Assembly: GCF_022763345.1 (NCBI RefSeq)
Contig: NZ_JALEGS010000086.1
Span: 1 to 64,000 of the forward strand
Direction: 5' to 3'
Length of the DNA: 64,000 nt
DNA from: Phaeodactylibacter sp.
GTDB lineage: Bacteria > Bacteroidota > Bacteroidia > Chitinophagales > Saprospiraceae
The position numbers were made by a program, and so were the translations under genes. This document shows positions 50,779 to 59,050 of this stretch, one piece after another. Numbering within the stretch: the stretch's first letter is position 1; each line of letters begins with the position of its first letter. The notes under the pieces are model-generated. The model had not been told where the DNA came from. It did no database searches and saw only the letters and a list, made by a program, of their open reading frames with translations.

Positions 50779-51039
50779 TCAAAACCGAAGCTCCATGCCC
50801 CTGCGCCCTTTACCAGACCACGGCGCCTTGAACTGAACGATCAGCGTGAGATTAAGCTCATTGATCGGGCGGAGCATTTCCCGCTCTCTGTTCCTCAGCC
50901 CCAGGCCATGAATGTAGGACAGCTCTACCCTATACCTTTTGTACCAGTAGGCGAGCGACAGGTGTGAGGTGTACTCGAAATAACGGTGATCAGGAATGTT
51001 GCCCCCAAAATTTCGATGAGTAGCCCTTGTTAGCCACAA
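50779..51039 (-). pseudogene. C-terminal remnant of an outer-membrane beta-barrel protein
   Basis: The frame encodes alternating hydrophobic strands (Y-T-S-H-L-S-L-A-Y-W-Y-K-R-Y-R-V-E-L-S-Y and L-N-L-T-L-I-V-Q-F-K) and ends R-G-M-E-L-R-F with the terminal Phe typical of barrel proteins. It has no ATG and no signal peptide, and the frame is closed at 51042 by stops just upstream. Hence it is the last two or three strands of a larger gene that was cut here. The break point falls between it and the neighbouring lipoprotein gene. Confidence 0.5.
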
Positions 51040-51049
51040 TTATTAATAC

Positions 51050-51646
51050 TCAATATTCACTTACCCTAAAACGTCCGCATTGGATATTCATACTATCGGG
51101 TGCATTAACGAAATGATTAACACTCCTTTGCGGGAAGCGAACTTGAAAATGCCCCTCTACGATACTAGTGTCTTGATTAAAATAATCAATGATTAAAAAG
51201 TCATTATAAGTCAGTTCATCATCGGGAGAAAAATCAAAGTCTCCAACTATGGAATGGTCTTCTAAATAGGTGTATCCCACGCTTGCAATGAGGTTAGGTG
51301 TTGAAACATTACTGTATGAAAATCCTAGCCAAATCGTATCGCTTAAACTGGTAAGTTCATTAATTATAAAAAACAACCGACCATCTATACCGTTTGATTC
51401 TTCTTTTCCAAGCGTTATCATTAACTTCCAAGAGCTATCAAAAATTTCTAGGTGATTAAAATCTGACTCCCAACATTCCCCATTCATCACACCAACACCA
51501 TAAAAATCCTCCTGAGTCGAGCAATCCATTTCGCTACAATCAACCACCATGCCATCAGGTTCTTTTATCATCATATCATCATCATTGCAACAGCTTATAA
51601 GAAATGAAAACAGAATCATATTGAGAAAGTATAACTGCTCTTTCAT
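51050..51646 (-). CDS. Hypothetical lipoprotein
   Basis: A 198-residue exported protein: signal with F-L-I-S-C-C lipobox (first Cys ~19), then an acidic beta-rich domain with several cysteines and a C-terminal R-F-R-V-S-E-Y. AT-rich like the DUF4143 gene and unlike the flanking genes. I recognise no family. The plus-strand reading frames across it are poor, so the strand is secure. It starts 282 bp from the next gene; that gap holds nothing I can identify. Confidence 0.65.
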   Translation of the reverse strand: MKEQLYFLNMILFSFLISCCNDDDMMIKEPDGMVVDCSEMDCSTQEDFYGVGVMNGECWESDFNHLEIFDSSWKLMITLGKEESNGIDGRLFFIINELTSLSDTIWLGFSYSNVSTPNLIASVGYTYLEDHSIVGDFDFSPDDELTYNDFLIIDYFNQDTSIVEGHFQVRFPQRSVNHFVNAPDSMNIQCGRFRVSEY

Positions 51647-51928
51647 TAGTGTACGATTATTATGGGCAGATGAAAATATCTTTCGGCAGATTTTAACTCA
51701 ATATTAATAAAATGTGCGATCAGAATAAGCGCTTATCCCATTGCCACCCTTAAGATAAGAAGGCTCTGGAAACTTTTTTGTGACACTTTTCCCGAAAAAA
51801 GACAGGGCAGATTTTCACTTATTGCACCTGAAAAAACAAATACGCCCTTCATAATCAGGTCTGTAGCTACGACTAAAATGCTGCTCAGGTAACGCTCGCC
51901 GATGTACCAGCAAGGGAAAAACAGCTTT

Positions 51929-52606
51929 TCACCTCACCACGCCCCCATCACTCACCAAAATCCAGTTCCCGTGGACGTCCAGAGAAGTGGCATTGGGGAA
52001 GACCTCCTGGAAAATGTTGGTGTAGAAGGCCTCCGTATCCCGCTTATCATCCGGGTTGCGGTAGAGGCAGTTGTAAAGGAGCACGCCACCCGGTTGCAGC
52101 AGGCCACGGAGCGTTTCCAGGTAGGAGGCAGTGAGGAAAGCAGCGGGGATGACGTCATCCAGAAAGATATCCATACAGATGAGGGCGAAGGTTTCGTCCA
52201 GTTGCTGCGTGTAGGCAAAGGCGTCGGCGCAGATGGTGGTGACCGGGGAGGACAGCCCGCTCAACGCATAGGTGTTGGCGAGGTAAATGACGTGAGGGTC
52301 CAGCTCAACAGCCAGGTAGCTGAAATCCTGCTTGAAAACGCGCTCCAGCATCACCGGTACCGAACCCAGCCCAAGCCCCAGCAGCAGCACTTCCCGGCCA
52401 GGCAGGCGGGCAAAGTCGATTTGCCGGAAGGCATACAGGAAGTTGGTGTACAAGTCCTCGTAGGAGTAAATAGCGTTAGCGGTAGACAACTGGTACCGGC
52501 CGTTGCGCATACTCACGTACAAATGCGGATTGACCTCGCTGGGCGCACTCTCCACATGCACCTCCGTGAGGTAAGACAGCCATCGTTTCCAGCGGGGGAC
52601 CTCCAT
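51929..52606 (-). CDS. Spermidine synthase-like SAM methyltransferase fold protein
   Basis: About 225 residues from ATG 52606. The Rossmann core has L-L-L-G-L-G-L-G-S-V-P (SAM or decarboxy-SAM loop, near residue 75), A-V-E-L-D-P-H-V near 100 and D-A-F-A-Y near 130. This is the spermidine-synthase-like architecture without evident polyamine-site residues, so it could be a methyltransferase. The ATG overlaps the stop of the GlmU-like gene (TGATG), which implies translational coupling. Confidence 0.8.
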   Translation of the reverse strand: MEVPRWKRWLSYLTEVHVESAPSEVNPHLYVSMRNGRYQLSTANAIYSYEDLYTNFLYAFRQIDFARLPGREVLLLGLGLGSVPVMLERVFKQDFSYLAVELDPHVIYLANTYALSGLSSPVTTICADAFAYTQQLDETFALICMDIFLDDVIPAAFLTASYLETLRGLLQPGGVLLYNCLYRNPDDKRDTEAFYTNIFQEVFPNATSLDVHGNWILVSDGGVVR

Positions 52607-53817
52607 CAGTCTTCTTTTTCCCATTTGCGGTACTGACGGGTATCTTCAAAGACCCGCAGCAAAATGAGGCGCTCCTGCACGGAAAGGGTATGCCCCCGGC
52701 GCTCCATCACCCGGTCCATCGTCTCGAAAGCCTTGTCGGAACGGTAGGTCTGAAAACCCTGTTTGCCGCCCCAGGCAAAGGAAGGGATGAACGTACGTGG
52801 GAAGCCCTCACCAAATACATTGGTACACACCCCAATCACCGTACCGGTATTGAGCATGGTGGAGATCCCCGTTTTGGAGTGGTCGCCCATAAACAAGCCG
52901 CAGAACTGCTGCCCGGTCTTCACAAAGCGCTCTTCCTCATAGCTCCACACCCGCACCTCATCGTAGTTGTTCTTGAGGTTGGAAGCATTGGTATCGGCAC
53001 CGATGTTGCACCATTCGCCCAGGACGGCATTGCCAAGGTAGCCTTCATGGCTTTTGTTGCTGTTGGCCAGCATGACCACGTTGTTGATTTCCCCTCCTCC
53101 TTTGCAACCAGGGCCAAGGGTGGTGCCCCGGTATACTTTGGCGCCCATTTTCAGAATGCCGCCCTCGCCCAGGCTGAAACCACCGCGGATCATACAGCCT
53201 TCCATCACCAGGCTGTCCTTTCCGAAGTAGATAGGGCCATCCACCGTGTTCAGGGTGGCACACTCTACATTAGCGCCTTCCTCCAGGAAAATCTGTGCCG
53301 GATCGCCGACCACCCGGTTGCTCGCGCTCAGGGGGGCAGACTTGCGCCCTTTGGTAAGCAGCTCGAAGTCTTCGGCGATGGCCTGCTGATTGTGGCGGTA
53401 GATATCCCAGAGGTAATCGATCTTCAGGTACTCCGTCCCCTCCAGATCAAACCCGTTGAGCTCGCTGATATCATCATCGCTGATGAGGCGGCTGATCTGC
53501 TCTTCATCCAGTTTGGCCACGATGAGCTCTTCCCCCCGGAGATAAGCCTCGTTGTAGTCCATCTGCTTAATGAGGCGGACCAGCTGAGGCGAAGGCAGTA
53601 CCGAGCCATTGATGATGTAATTGTCTTTGCCGTACTCAATTTCGAAGCGCTCCGCCAGGTAGTCCTGTGTGATGTAGGAAACCGGGGCGTCCATCCAGCG
53701 TTCCCATTTTTCGCGAATGGTCAGAATCCCCATCCGGAGTTCTCCCACCGGGCGGGTGAAGGTCAGCGGCAGGAGCCGGTCACGGACTTCGTTGTCAAAG
53801 AGAATAATATTGGGCAT
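52606..53817 (-). CDS. GlmU-like nucleotidyltransferase/left-handed beta-helix protein
   Basis: A 403-residue protein of the alternative bacterial GlmU family (TIGR03991). The N-terminal region has L-P-L-T-F-T-R-P-V-G-E-L-R-M-G-I, the R-P-V-G-E-L-R pattern of this family. The C-terminal half is a left-handed beta-helix with hexapeptide repeats (V-V-G-D-P-A-Q-I-F, then I-Y-F-G-K-D-S-L-V and S-N-L-K-N-N-Y, the acetyl-CoA region). It is expected to supply or modify UDP-GlcNAc or a related sugar for the envelope. It overlaps the downstream methyltransferase start by TGATG. A palindromic repeat lies just upstream. Confidence 0.88.
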   Translation of the reverse strand: MPNIILFDNEVRDRLLPLTFTRPVGELRMGILTIREKWERWMDAPVSYITQDYLAERFEIEYGKDNYIINGSVLPSPQLVRLIKQMDYNEAYLRGEELIVAKLDEEQISRLISDDDISELNGFDLEGTEYLKIDYLWDIYRHNQQAIAEDFELLTKGRKSAPLSASNRVVGDPAQIFLEEGANVECATLNTVDGPIYFGKDSLVMEGCMIRGGFSLGEGGILKMGAKVYRGTTLGPGCKGGGEINNVVMLANSNKSHEGYLGNAVLGEWCNIGADTNASNLKNNYDEVRVWSYEEERFVKTGQQFCGLFMGDHSKTGISTMLNTGTVIGVCTNVFGEGFPRTFIPSFAWGGKQGFQTYRSDKAFETMDRVMERRGHTLSVQERLILLRVFEDTRQYRKWEKED

Positions 53818-53835
53818 AATGGTCTTTAGTAGTTT

Positions 53836-53931
53836 GACGGAAATAAGCTAGACCGTTTTTCTTTAGGCTTTTGCGTCCCGGTTTGACCGGGACGCAAAAG
53901 CCAAAACAGCCTAGCTTATTTTGTTTCCGTC
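53836..53931. repeat. Palindromic element, copy 2 (GACGGAAATAAGC ... GTTTCCGTC)
   Basis: A 96-bp copy of the element at 23348. The outer arms are near identical (GACGGAAATAAGCTAGACCG and TAGCTTATTTTGTTTCCGTC). The inner stem here is CTTTTGCGTCCCGGT / ACCGGGACGCAAAAG with a TTG loop, different in sequence from copy 1 but again complementary. It starts 19 bp upstream of the GlmU-like start codon. Confidence 0.8.
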
Positions 53932-54004
53932 CCTTAGGGTTATGCGGCAAATATATAGAGGCGGACCAAGCTTTCCACCATTTAAAGGCAGAAATAACAA
54001 ACGA

Positions 54005-54039
54005 AGGGGTAGCTTTGCACATTTTGCAAAACTACCCCT
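54005..54039 (-). terminator. Terminator after the L31 gene
   Basis: On the minus strand AGGGGTAG-TTTTGC and GCAAAG-CTACCCCT pair around a short loop, followed by TCGTTTGTTATTTC. It lies 28 bp past the L31 stop. Confidence 0.6.
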
Positions 54040-54066
54040 GCGGGAGCGGCGAGTGCAGCAAAAGGT

Positions 54067-54354
54067 CTAGCCTTCCTGCTCTTCGTCCTCTTTTTTCTTA
54101 GCGAAGCGCGTCTTAGCGAACTTCTTGTTAAACTTATCGATACGACCGGCGGTATCCACAAACTTCATCTTACCCGTAAAGAATGGGTGAGAGTAAGCGG
54201 AAATCTCCAGCTTGGCCAGTGGGTACTCGTTGCCGTCTTCCCAGGTGATGGTATCCTTTGTAGCCACACAAGACCGTGTGATGAAAGAATCACCGGAAGA
54301 GAAATCTTTGAACACTACCATGCGGTAGTTATCTGGATGAAGATCATTTTTCAT
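54067..54354 (-). CDS. rpmE2: 50S ribosomal protein L31, type B
   Basis: A 95-residue L31. M-K-N-D-L-H-P-D-N-Y-R-M-V-V-F-K-D, then S-A-Y-S-H-P-F-F-T-G-K and D-T-A-G-R-I-D-K-F-N-K-K-F. The zinc-binding C-x-x-C pairs of type A are absent, which defines the zinc-independent type B form. The tail is acidic and lysine-rich. It is monocistronic, with its own promoter and terminator. Confidence 0.97.
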   Translation of the reverse strand: MKNDLHPDNYRMVVFKDFSSGDSFITRSCVATKDTITWEDGNEYPLAKLEISAYSHPFFTGKMKFVDTAGRIDKFNKKFAKTRFAKKKEDEEQEG

Positions 54355-54388
54355 TGCGCTCGTTACTTTAGCTTCTTAAAACGGAATG

Positions 54389-54419
54389 CAAAGATAGGCT
54401 TTTTCGGGAAAGTGCGAAA
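54389..54419 (-). promoter_or_regulatory. Promoter for rpmE2
   Basis: On the minus strand TATCTTTG (54396-54389) is an exact -7 match; 20 nt upstream is TTT (54419-54417), one mismatch from TTG. The L31 start is 34 bp downstream. The TAnnTTTG match and 20-nt spacing are the same as at the HU and 32421 promoters. Confidence 0.65.
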
Positions 54420-54447
54420 ATTTGAGGGCGTATTATTTCAATTGCAT

Positions 54448-55023
54448 TTAATCCCGATGCTTTCGGTGGCGTTTGGCTGCCCGCAAACGCTTGGGGCCGT
54501 ACCAGAGCCAAAAGCCGGTTATCGTGAAGATCAGCAGCGCCAGGGCCATGATGGTGGTGTAGACGAGCTTGAAGTAGCCGCCTCCGATGCCGAGCGGGCC
54601 TTCAATGATCGAACCATCGTGCAGGGCTTCCAGCCAGTCGGAGTGGCGGGTGGCCACTTGCAGGACTTCGCCGGTGGCTCCATCGACCTGCACTTCGGTA
54701 TGATGGCCTTCAAAGCGTACCTTGACCACACCCTTGCCGGGCCGCAGGTCCATGCGGTCGATCGTAGTGCCTGCCTGTGGGTCTGCCGCTTCCAATGCAG
54801 CTATGGCCCGGTTGGCGAGTTCGTTTACAGGCATCCATTCTGTAAGGCTTTGGGAGGTACCGCGCTGGGTTGAGGGTAAAATAGCCCCGCCGCTGTGCTT
54901 TTTCCAGCCCAGAAAAAGACCGGAGATGGCAATCCAGAAAAAGAAAAAGAAAAGCAGCGCTCCGGTATACCGGTGGAGACTGCGAAAAGTACGGAGCAAG
55001 CTGGCTTGCTGTTTGGTATTCAT
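54448..55023 (-). CDS. PepSY-associated TM helix domain protein
   Basis: About 191 residues from ATG 55023. An N-terminal R-S-L-H-R-Y-T-G motif leads into a phenylalanine-rich TM helix (about 19-40) with W-K-K-H-S. A periplasmic PepSY-like segment follows (G-V-V-K-V-R-F-E-G-H-H-T-E-V-Q-V-D-G-A-T-G-E-V), then a second TM helix (about 150-172) ending W-L-W-Y-G-P-K-R. This is the shortened PepSY_TM type (full-length relatives have four TMs), often linked to iron or copper uptake reductases. The partner here is not evident. Confidence 0.82.
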   Translation of the reverse strand: MNTKQQASLLRTFRSLHRYTGALLFFFFFWIAISGLFLGWKKHSGGAILPSTQRGTSQSLTEWMPVNELANRAIAALEAADPQAGTTIDRMDLRPGKGVVKVRFEGHHTEVQVDGATGEVLQVATRHSDWLEALHDGSIIEGPLGIGGGYFKLVYTTIMALALLIFTITGFWLWYGPKRLRAAKRHRKHRD

Positions 55024-55121
55024 ACGGTTCGTTTGCAATAAAAGCGGAGACGAAGGTAAGCATACCACTCCGGCTCAACCGTATGCCAGCAGTCAAATTC
55101 AATGATCAGGCTGGGAGGGCA

Positions 55122-55586
55122 CTATTCAATGGGCACATTAATTTCCCATTTCACTTCCTTCATGACGAAAGAGCTTTGTACATGGCCAATATTGTCAAGG
55201 GTGGCCAGTTTGGTGGTGATGAAAAAGTGGTACACTTCCATATCCACCACGGTTACTTTAAGCAGATAGTCAAAGTTGCCTGCAATGTGGTAGCACTCTG
55301 ACACTTCCGGCAGCTCAGCGATCTGTTCCTCAAAGCGTTCCAGGTATTCCTTGGTATGTTCCTTGAGCCGCACATTGCAAAATGCCATGAGGTGGTACCC
55401 CAGCAAATCCTTGTCCACCACGGTGGTGTACTTTTTGATGTAGCCGGCGTCCTCCATCTTTTTGATCCGCTCATATATAGGAGTAATGCTCATTCCCAGC
55501 ACACTGGCAATTTCCTTATTGGTGGCCTTGCCGTTGTCCTGCAGCATCGTCAAAATGCGGCGGTCGATCGCATCTAAAGCTTTCAT
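55122..55586 (-). CDS. Lrp/AsnC family transcriptional regulator
   Basis: A 155-residue regulator from ATG 55586 (M-K-A-L-D-A-I-D-R-R-I-L). The N-terminal AsnC helix-turn-helix (A-T-N-K-E-I-A-S-V-L-G-M-S-I-T-P-I-Y-E-R-I) is followed by the RAM/ACT ligand-binding domain (G-Y-H-L-M-A-F and Y-H-I-A-G-N-F-D-Y-L-L-K-V). Sequence upstream of 55586 is leader, not coding. It is divergent from the Met/Cys PLP enzyme at 55881. Pairing of an Lrp-type regulator with methionine gamma-lyase is known from Pseudomonas (MdeR and MdeA), so it may control that gene and itself from the shared 294-bp region. Confidence 0.93.
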   Translation of the reverse strand: MKALDAIDRRILTMLQDNGKATNKEIASVLGMSITPIYERIKKMEDAGYIKKYTTVVDKDLLGYHLMAFCNVRLKEHTKEYLERFEEQIAELPEVSECYHIAGNFDYLLKVTVVDMEVYHFFITTKLATLDNIGHVQSSFVMKEVKWEINVPIE

Positions 55587-55880
55587 TGGCGAAAAAATTT
55601 CTATCGTTAGGGATGTTGTTCGACCTAAAAATAGGCTTTTTCTTTTACACGGGGTAATAAAAGTGTTGTTTTCCCGGTGTTTCCCTCCATATGGGTTTTC
55701 TTTCTCGACCGCCCTATTTTTGTATGGTAATGGCTTCACAGTGTTATGCCTGTCGTTCAGGTACAATATCCGGGCCCCCTGCTGACAAATGTCGTTGCGT
55801 TTTCAGGCGCAGTGCTTTAGATTAATTTAACCTAACCAAATTGGGGTGCCATAGCAGCACCTTACTAAAACCAAATAATT
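55587..55880. promoter_or_regulatory. Divergent control region, Lrp regulator / PLP enzyme
   Basis: The 294-bp gap holds a plus-strand -7 match, TATTTTTG (55715-55722), though without a clear TTG at the right distance. On the minus strand there is a TATTTTTA (TAnnTTTA) upstream of lrp. AT-rich blocks alternate with short G/C tracts as at other Lrp targets. No clear repeated operator was found by eye. Confidence 0.35.
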
Positions 55881-57152
55881 ATGAAGTTCAAGCCAGAAAG
55901 CCTTATGATGTCCCATGGTTACAAACCGGAGTGGTCGGAAGGCGCCATCAAATGCCCCATTTTCCAGACGTCTACCTTTGTGTTTAAAAGCGCAGAGGAA
56001 GGCAAAGCTTATTTCGAGCTGGCCTATGGCCTTCGGGAGCCCGATCAGGGAGAAGCGCCGGGCCTCATCTACAGCCGGCTCAATAATCCCGACCTGGAGA
56101 TTCTCGAAAACCGGCTATGCCTGTGGGATGAGGCCGAAGAATGTGCCGTATTCGAAAGCGGTATGTCTGCCATTTCCACGGCGATGCTTGCCTTTCTCAA
56201 GCCAGGCGATGTATTGCTGTACAGTAAGCCGCTGTACGGGGGCACTTCCCACTTCATTACCGAAGTCCTCACCCGCTGGGGCGTAGAGATACAAGGTTTC
56301 CAACCTACCGAAACGCCTGATGCGATCATCCGCCGTGCCCGGGCAGAGGGCTGGGCAGACCGTCTGGCTATGATCCACATTGAAACGCCTGCCAACCCCA
56401 CCCATACCCAGATTGACATCCGGGGCATGCGGCAGATTGCAGATACGCTGGGAACGGAAGACCACCCGGTGCGTGTGGCCGTAGACAACACCTACATGGG
56501 CCCGCTCTGGCAGCATCCGCTGAAGCATGGTGCCGATTTAGTACTCTACTCCGCCACCAAGTACATCGGCGGGCATAGCGATGTCATTGCCGGTGCCTGC
56601 CTGGGCAGCCGGGAGGTCATGACGCCCATCAAAACCCTGCGGACCTTCCTTGGCAATATGGCCGGCCCCTGGACCGGCTGGCTGCTGATGCGCAGCCTGG
56701 AAACCCTCAAGGTGAGAATGGAACAGCAGTGCGCCAATGCCCAAAAAGTAGCCGATTTCCTCAGCCACCACCCGAAAGTGGAACACGTGAATTACCTCGG
56801 GCTGCTCACGGAAGCGGATGGGGAAGCCTACCGCCTGTACCAAACCCAATGCGAAGCACCGGGCGCTATGCTTTCCTTCGATATCGTGGGCGGGGAACAA
56901 CAGGCCTTTGCCTTTCTCAACCACCTGAAGCTGGTGAAGCTGGCCGTGAGCCTGGGCAGCACCGAATCCCTGGCACAGCACCCGGCAAGCATGACTCACG
57001 CCGGTATCCCCGCAGAAGAACGGGAAGCCATGGGCATACGGGATCAGCTCGTGCGTTTATCGGTGGGCGTAGAAAATGCAGATGACCTCATCCGGGATCT
57101 TGGACAGGCCTTATCGGCAGTGCCCGTGCCTGAAGAAGTGAATGTATTTTGA
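55881..57152 (+). CDS. PLP-dependent Cys/Met metabolism enzyme, methionine gamma-lyase-like
   Basis: A 423-residue fold-type-I PLP enzyme. Motifs: P-I-F-Q-T-S-T-F-V-F, I-Y-S-R-L-N-N-P-D-L near residue 65, F-E-S-G-M-S-A-I-S-T, D-N-T-Y-M-G-P-L-W and the Schiff-base lysine S-A-T-K-Y-I-G-G-H-S-D (about 218-228). The C-terminal block is V-S-L-G-S-T-E-S-L-A-Q-H-P-A-S-M-T-H. It is a different subfamily from the 30878 enzyme. The divergent Lrp gene makes methionine or homocysteine degradation a reasonable guess; cystathionine gamma-synthase activity is the alternative. It is followed 30 bp later by a GH15 gene. Confidence 0.87.
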   Translation: MKFKPESLMMSHGYKPEWSEGAIKCPIFQTSTFVFKSAEEGKAYFELAYGLREPDQGEAPGLIYSRLNNPDLEILENRLCLWDEAEECAVFESGMSAISTAMLAFLKPGDVLLYSKPLYGGTSHFITEVLTRWGVEIQGFQPTETPDAIIRRARAEGWADRLAMIHIETPANPTHTQIDIRGMRQIADTLGTEDHPVRVAVDNTYMGPLWQHPLKHGADLVLYSATKYIGGHSDVIAGACLGSREVMTPIKTLRTFLGNMAGPWTGWLLMRSLETLKVRMEQQCANAQKVADFLSHHPKVEHVNYLGLLTEADGEAYRLYQTQCEAPGAMLSFDIVGGEQQAFAFLNHLKLVKLAVSLGSTESLAQHPASMTHAGIPAEEREAMGIRDQLVRLSVGVENADDLIRDLGQALSAVPVPEEVNVF

Positions 57153-57182
57153 GCAAATCGGGCTGGGATGCGTTAGTGAAGT

Positions 57183-59018
57183 ATGAACAGTACACAGCAA
57201 AAGCGCAACCCAGCCTACCTTCCCATTGCAGACTACGGTGTTATTGGTAACCTTCATACCGTAGCCCTCGTTTCCAGAGAAGGCTCGATTGACTACTTAC
57301 CCTTTACCCGTTTTGACTCCCCTACCCTCTTTGCCGCACTGCTCGATAAGGAACAAGGCGGCAGTTTCCAGATTTGCCCGGCAGATGATAACATCCGCAT
57401 CAAGCAGCTCTACCTCCCAGATACGGCCATACTGCTCACCCGCTTCCTGTCCGAAACGGGCATGGCGGAACTGACGGATTATATGCCGGTAAAAAACAAG
57501 GAGGAGGGCTGTGCTTTAGTCCGCACTCTGCGGTGCATCCGCGGCAAACTGACCTTTAATTTAAAGTGCGCTCCCCGCTTCGATTACGGGCGGGAGGCGC
57601 CGGCCATTGAGCAGGAATCGAAAACCTCTGTGCTATTGTCAAATCCGGTGTGCAAACTGTCTGTCCGCCTGCGCAGCAATACCGCCATGGAAGCCCGGGA
57701 GGATGGCGTTTACACCACTTTCGAATTGCAGGAAGGCGAACAGGCCACTTTTGTGATGGAGGCAGTGGAAGACCGGGACGCTGTCTCCCGGCCGGTCCGC
57801 TTTTTCCAGGAAGAGCTGCTGCAGCAGACCATGACTTTTTGGGAAGAGTGGGTCAATCAGACCACCTACAAGGGGCGCTGGCAGAGCACCATCCGCCGGT
57901 CGGTCATCACGCTCAAGTTACTCACCTCCTACCGCTATGGCTCAACGGTAGCCGCTGCCACTTTTGGACTGCCCGAGGAGATCGGTGGGGAGCGCAACTG
58001 GGATTACCGCTATACCTGGGTGCGGGACTCCGCCTTTTCCATGTACGCCTTCCTGCGCCTGGGGTTCCGGGATGAAGCACAGGCTTTCATCAACTGGATT
58101 ATTGACCGATGCAAGGAGCTCGACCATGCCGGTAATCTGCGCCTGGTCTACCGGGTGGATGGTTCTGACAGCCTGGAGGAGGAGAGCCTGGACCATCTCG
58201 AAGGCTACCGAGGCAGCCAACCGGTGCGCATAGGCAATGCCGCCGCCACACAGTACCAACTCGACATTTTCGGGGAGCTAATCGATACCGTATACCTCTA
58301 CAACCGCTACGATAATTCCATCACCTTTGAGTTTTGGCAGGAGCTCCGGGAAATTATTGACTACGTGAGCGACAACTGGCAACGCGAAGGGCACGGCATT
58401 TGGGAAGTGCGCAGCGGCGAGCAGGAGTTCCTCCATTCCAAGCTCATGTGCTGGGTGGCCCTGGACCGGGGGATCCGCATTGCCCGCGACCGGTCCTTCC
58501 CGGCACCCAAGGAAAAGTGGCGGAAGGTGCGCAATGAGATTTACGAAGATATTTACTACAACTTCTGGAATGAGGACAAGCAGGCTTTCACGCAAGCCCG
58601 GGGCTCGGATGTCATAGATGCCTCTGCCCTGCTCATTCCCATTGTGCGCCTGCTCAGCCCCTATGAGAAGCGCTGGCAATCCACGCTCAAGGCGATCGAG
58701 GAGGAGCTTTCCGCCGATACGCTCATCTACCGCTACCGCACTACCGCCGGTGCTAAGGATGGACTAGAGGGTGAAGAAGGCACTTTTTCACTCTGCTCCT
58801 TCTGGTATATTGAAAATCTGGCCAAGGCTGGTCAGGTTACGAAGGCCAGGCTATACTTCGAGAAGATGCTCGGTTATGCCAATCACCTCGGCCTTTTCTC
58901 AGAGATGATTGCCCTGAACGGAGAACAGGTAGGCAACTTCCCACAGGCTTTCACCCATCTTGCGCTGATCAGTGCCGCGCTGCAATTGGATTATATGCTG
59001 GATAATGGGGTGCAGTAG
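57183..59018 (+). CDS. Glycoside hydrolase family 15 protein (glucoamylase/trehalase type)
   Basis: A 611-residue cytosolic GH15 enzyme. The N-terminal beta-rich TPP domain starts I-A-D-Y-G-V-I-G-N-L-H-T-V-A-L-V-S-R-E-G-S-I-D-Y-L-P. The (alpha/alpha)6 catalytic domain has G-G-E-R-N-W-D-Y-R-Y-T-W-V-R-D-S-A-F near residue 268 (substrate-binding Trp and Arg-Asp), and the C-terminal part has an E-E-G-T-F-S-L-C-S-F-W motif with the acid Glu. Members split starch-type glucosides or trehalose. No signal peptide. It starts 30 bp after the PLP enzyme, probably read from the same transcript, although no metabolic link is obvious. Confidence 0.9.
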   Translation: MNSTQQKRNPAYLPIADYGVIGNLHTVALVSREGSIDYLPFTRFDSPTLFAALLDKEQGGSFQICPADDNIRIKQLYLPDTAILLTRFLSETGMAELTDYMPVKNKEEGCALVRTLRCIRGKLTFNLKCAPRFDYGREAPAIEQESKTSVLLSNPVCKLSVRLRSNTAMEAREDGVYTTFELQEGEQATFVMEAVEDRDAVSRPVRFFQEELLQQTMTFWEEWVNQTTYKGRWQSTIRRSVITLKLLTSYRYGSTVAAATFGLPEEIGGERNWDYRYTWVRDSAFSMYAFLRLGFRDEAQAFINWIIDRCKELDHAGNLRLVYRVDGSDSLEEESLDHLEGYRGSQPVRIGNAAATQYQLDIFGELIDTVYLYNRYDNSITFEFWQELREIIDYVSDNWQREGHGIWEVRSGEQEFLHSKLMCWVALDRGIRIARDRSFPAPKEKWRKVRNEIYEDIYYNFWNEDKQAFTQARGSDVIDASALLIPIVRLLSPYEKRWQSTLKAIEEELSADTLIYRYRTTAGAKDGLEGEEGTFSLCSFWYIENLAKAGQVTKARLYFEKMLGYANHLGLFSEMIALNGEQVGNFPQAFTHLALISAALQLDYMLDNGVQ

Positions 59019-59050
59019 TGGGGGTGTTCCACAAGTTCTTCTGTTTCTTA

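Noticed and set aside
52690..53829. 379-codon plus-strand open frame across the GlmU-like gene
   Set aside because: Antisense shadow of a clearly homologous gene; high-GC third positions on the other strand explain it.
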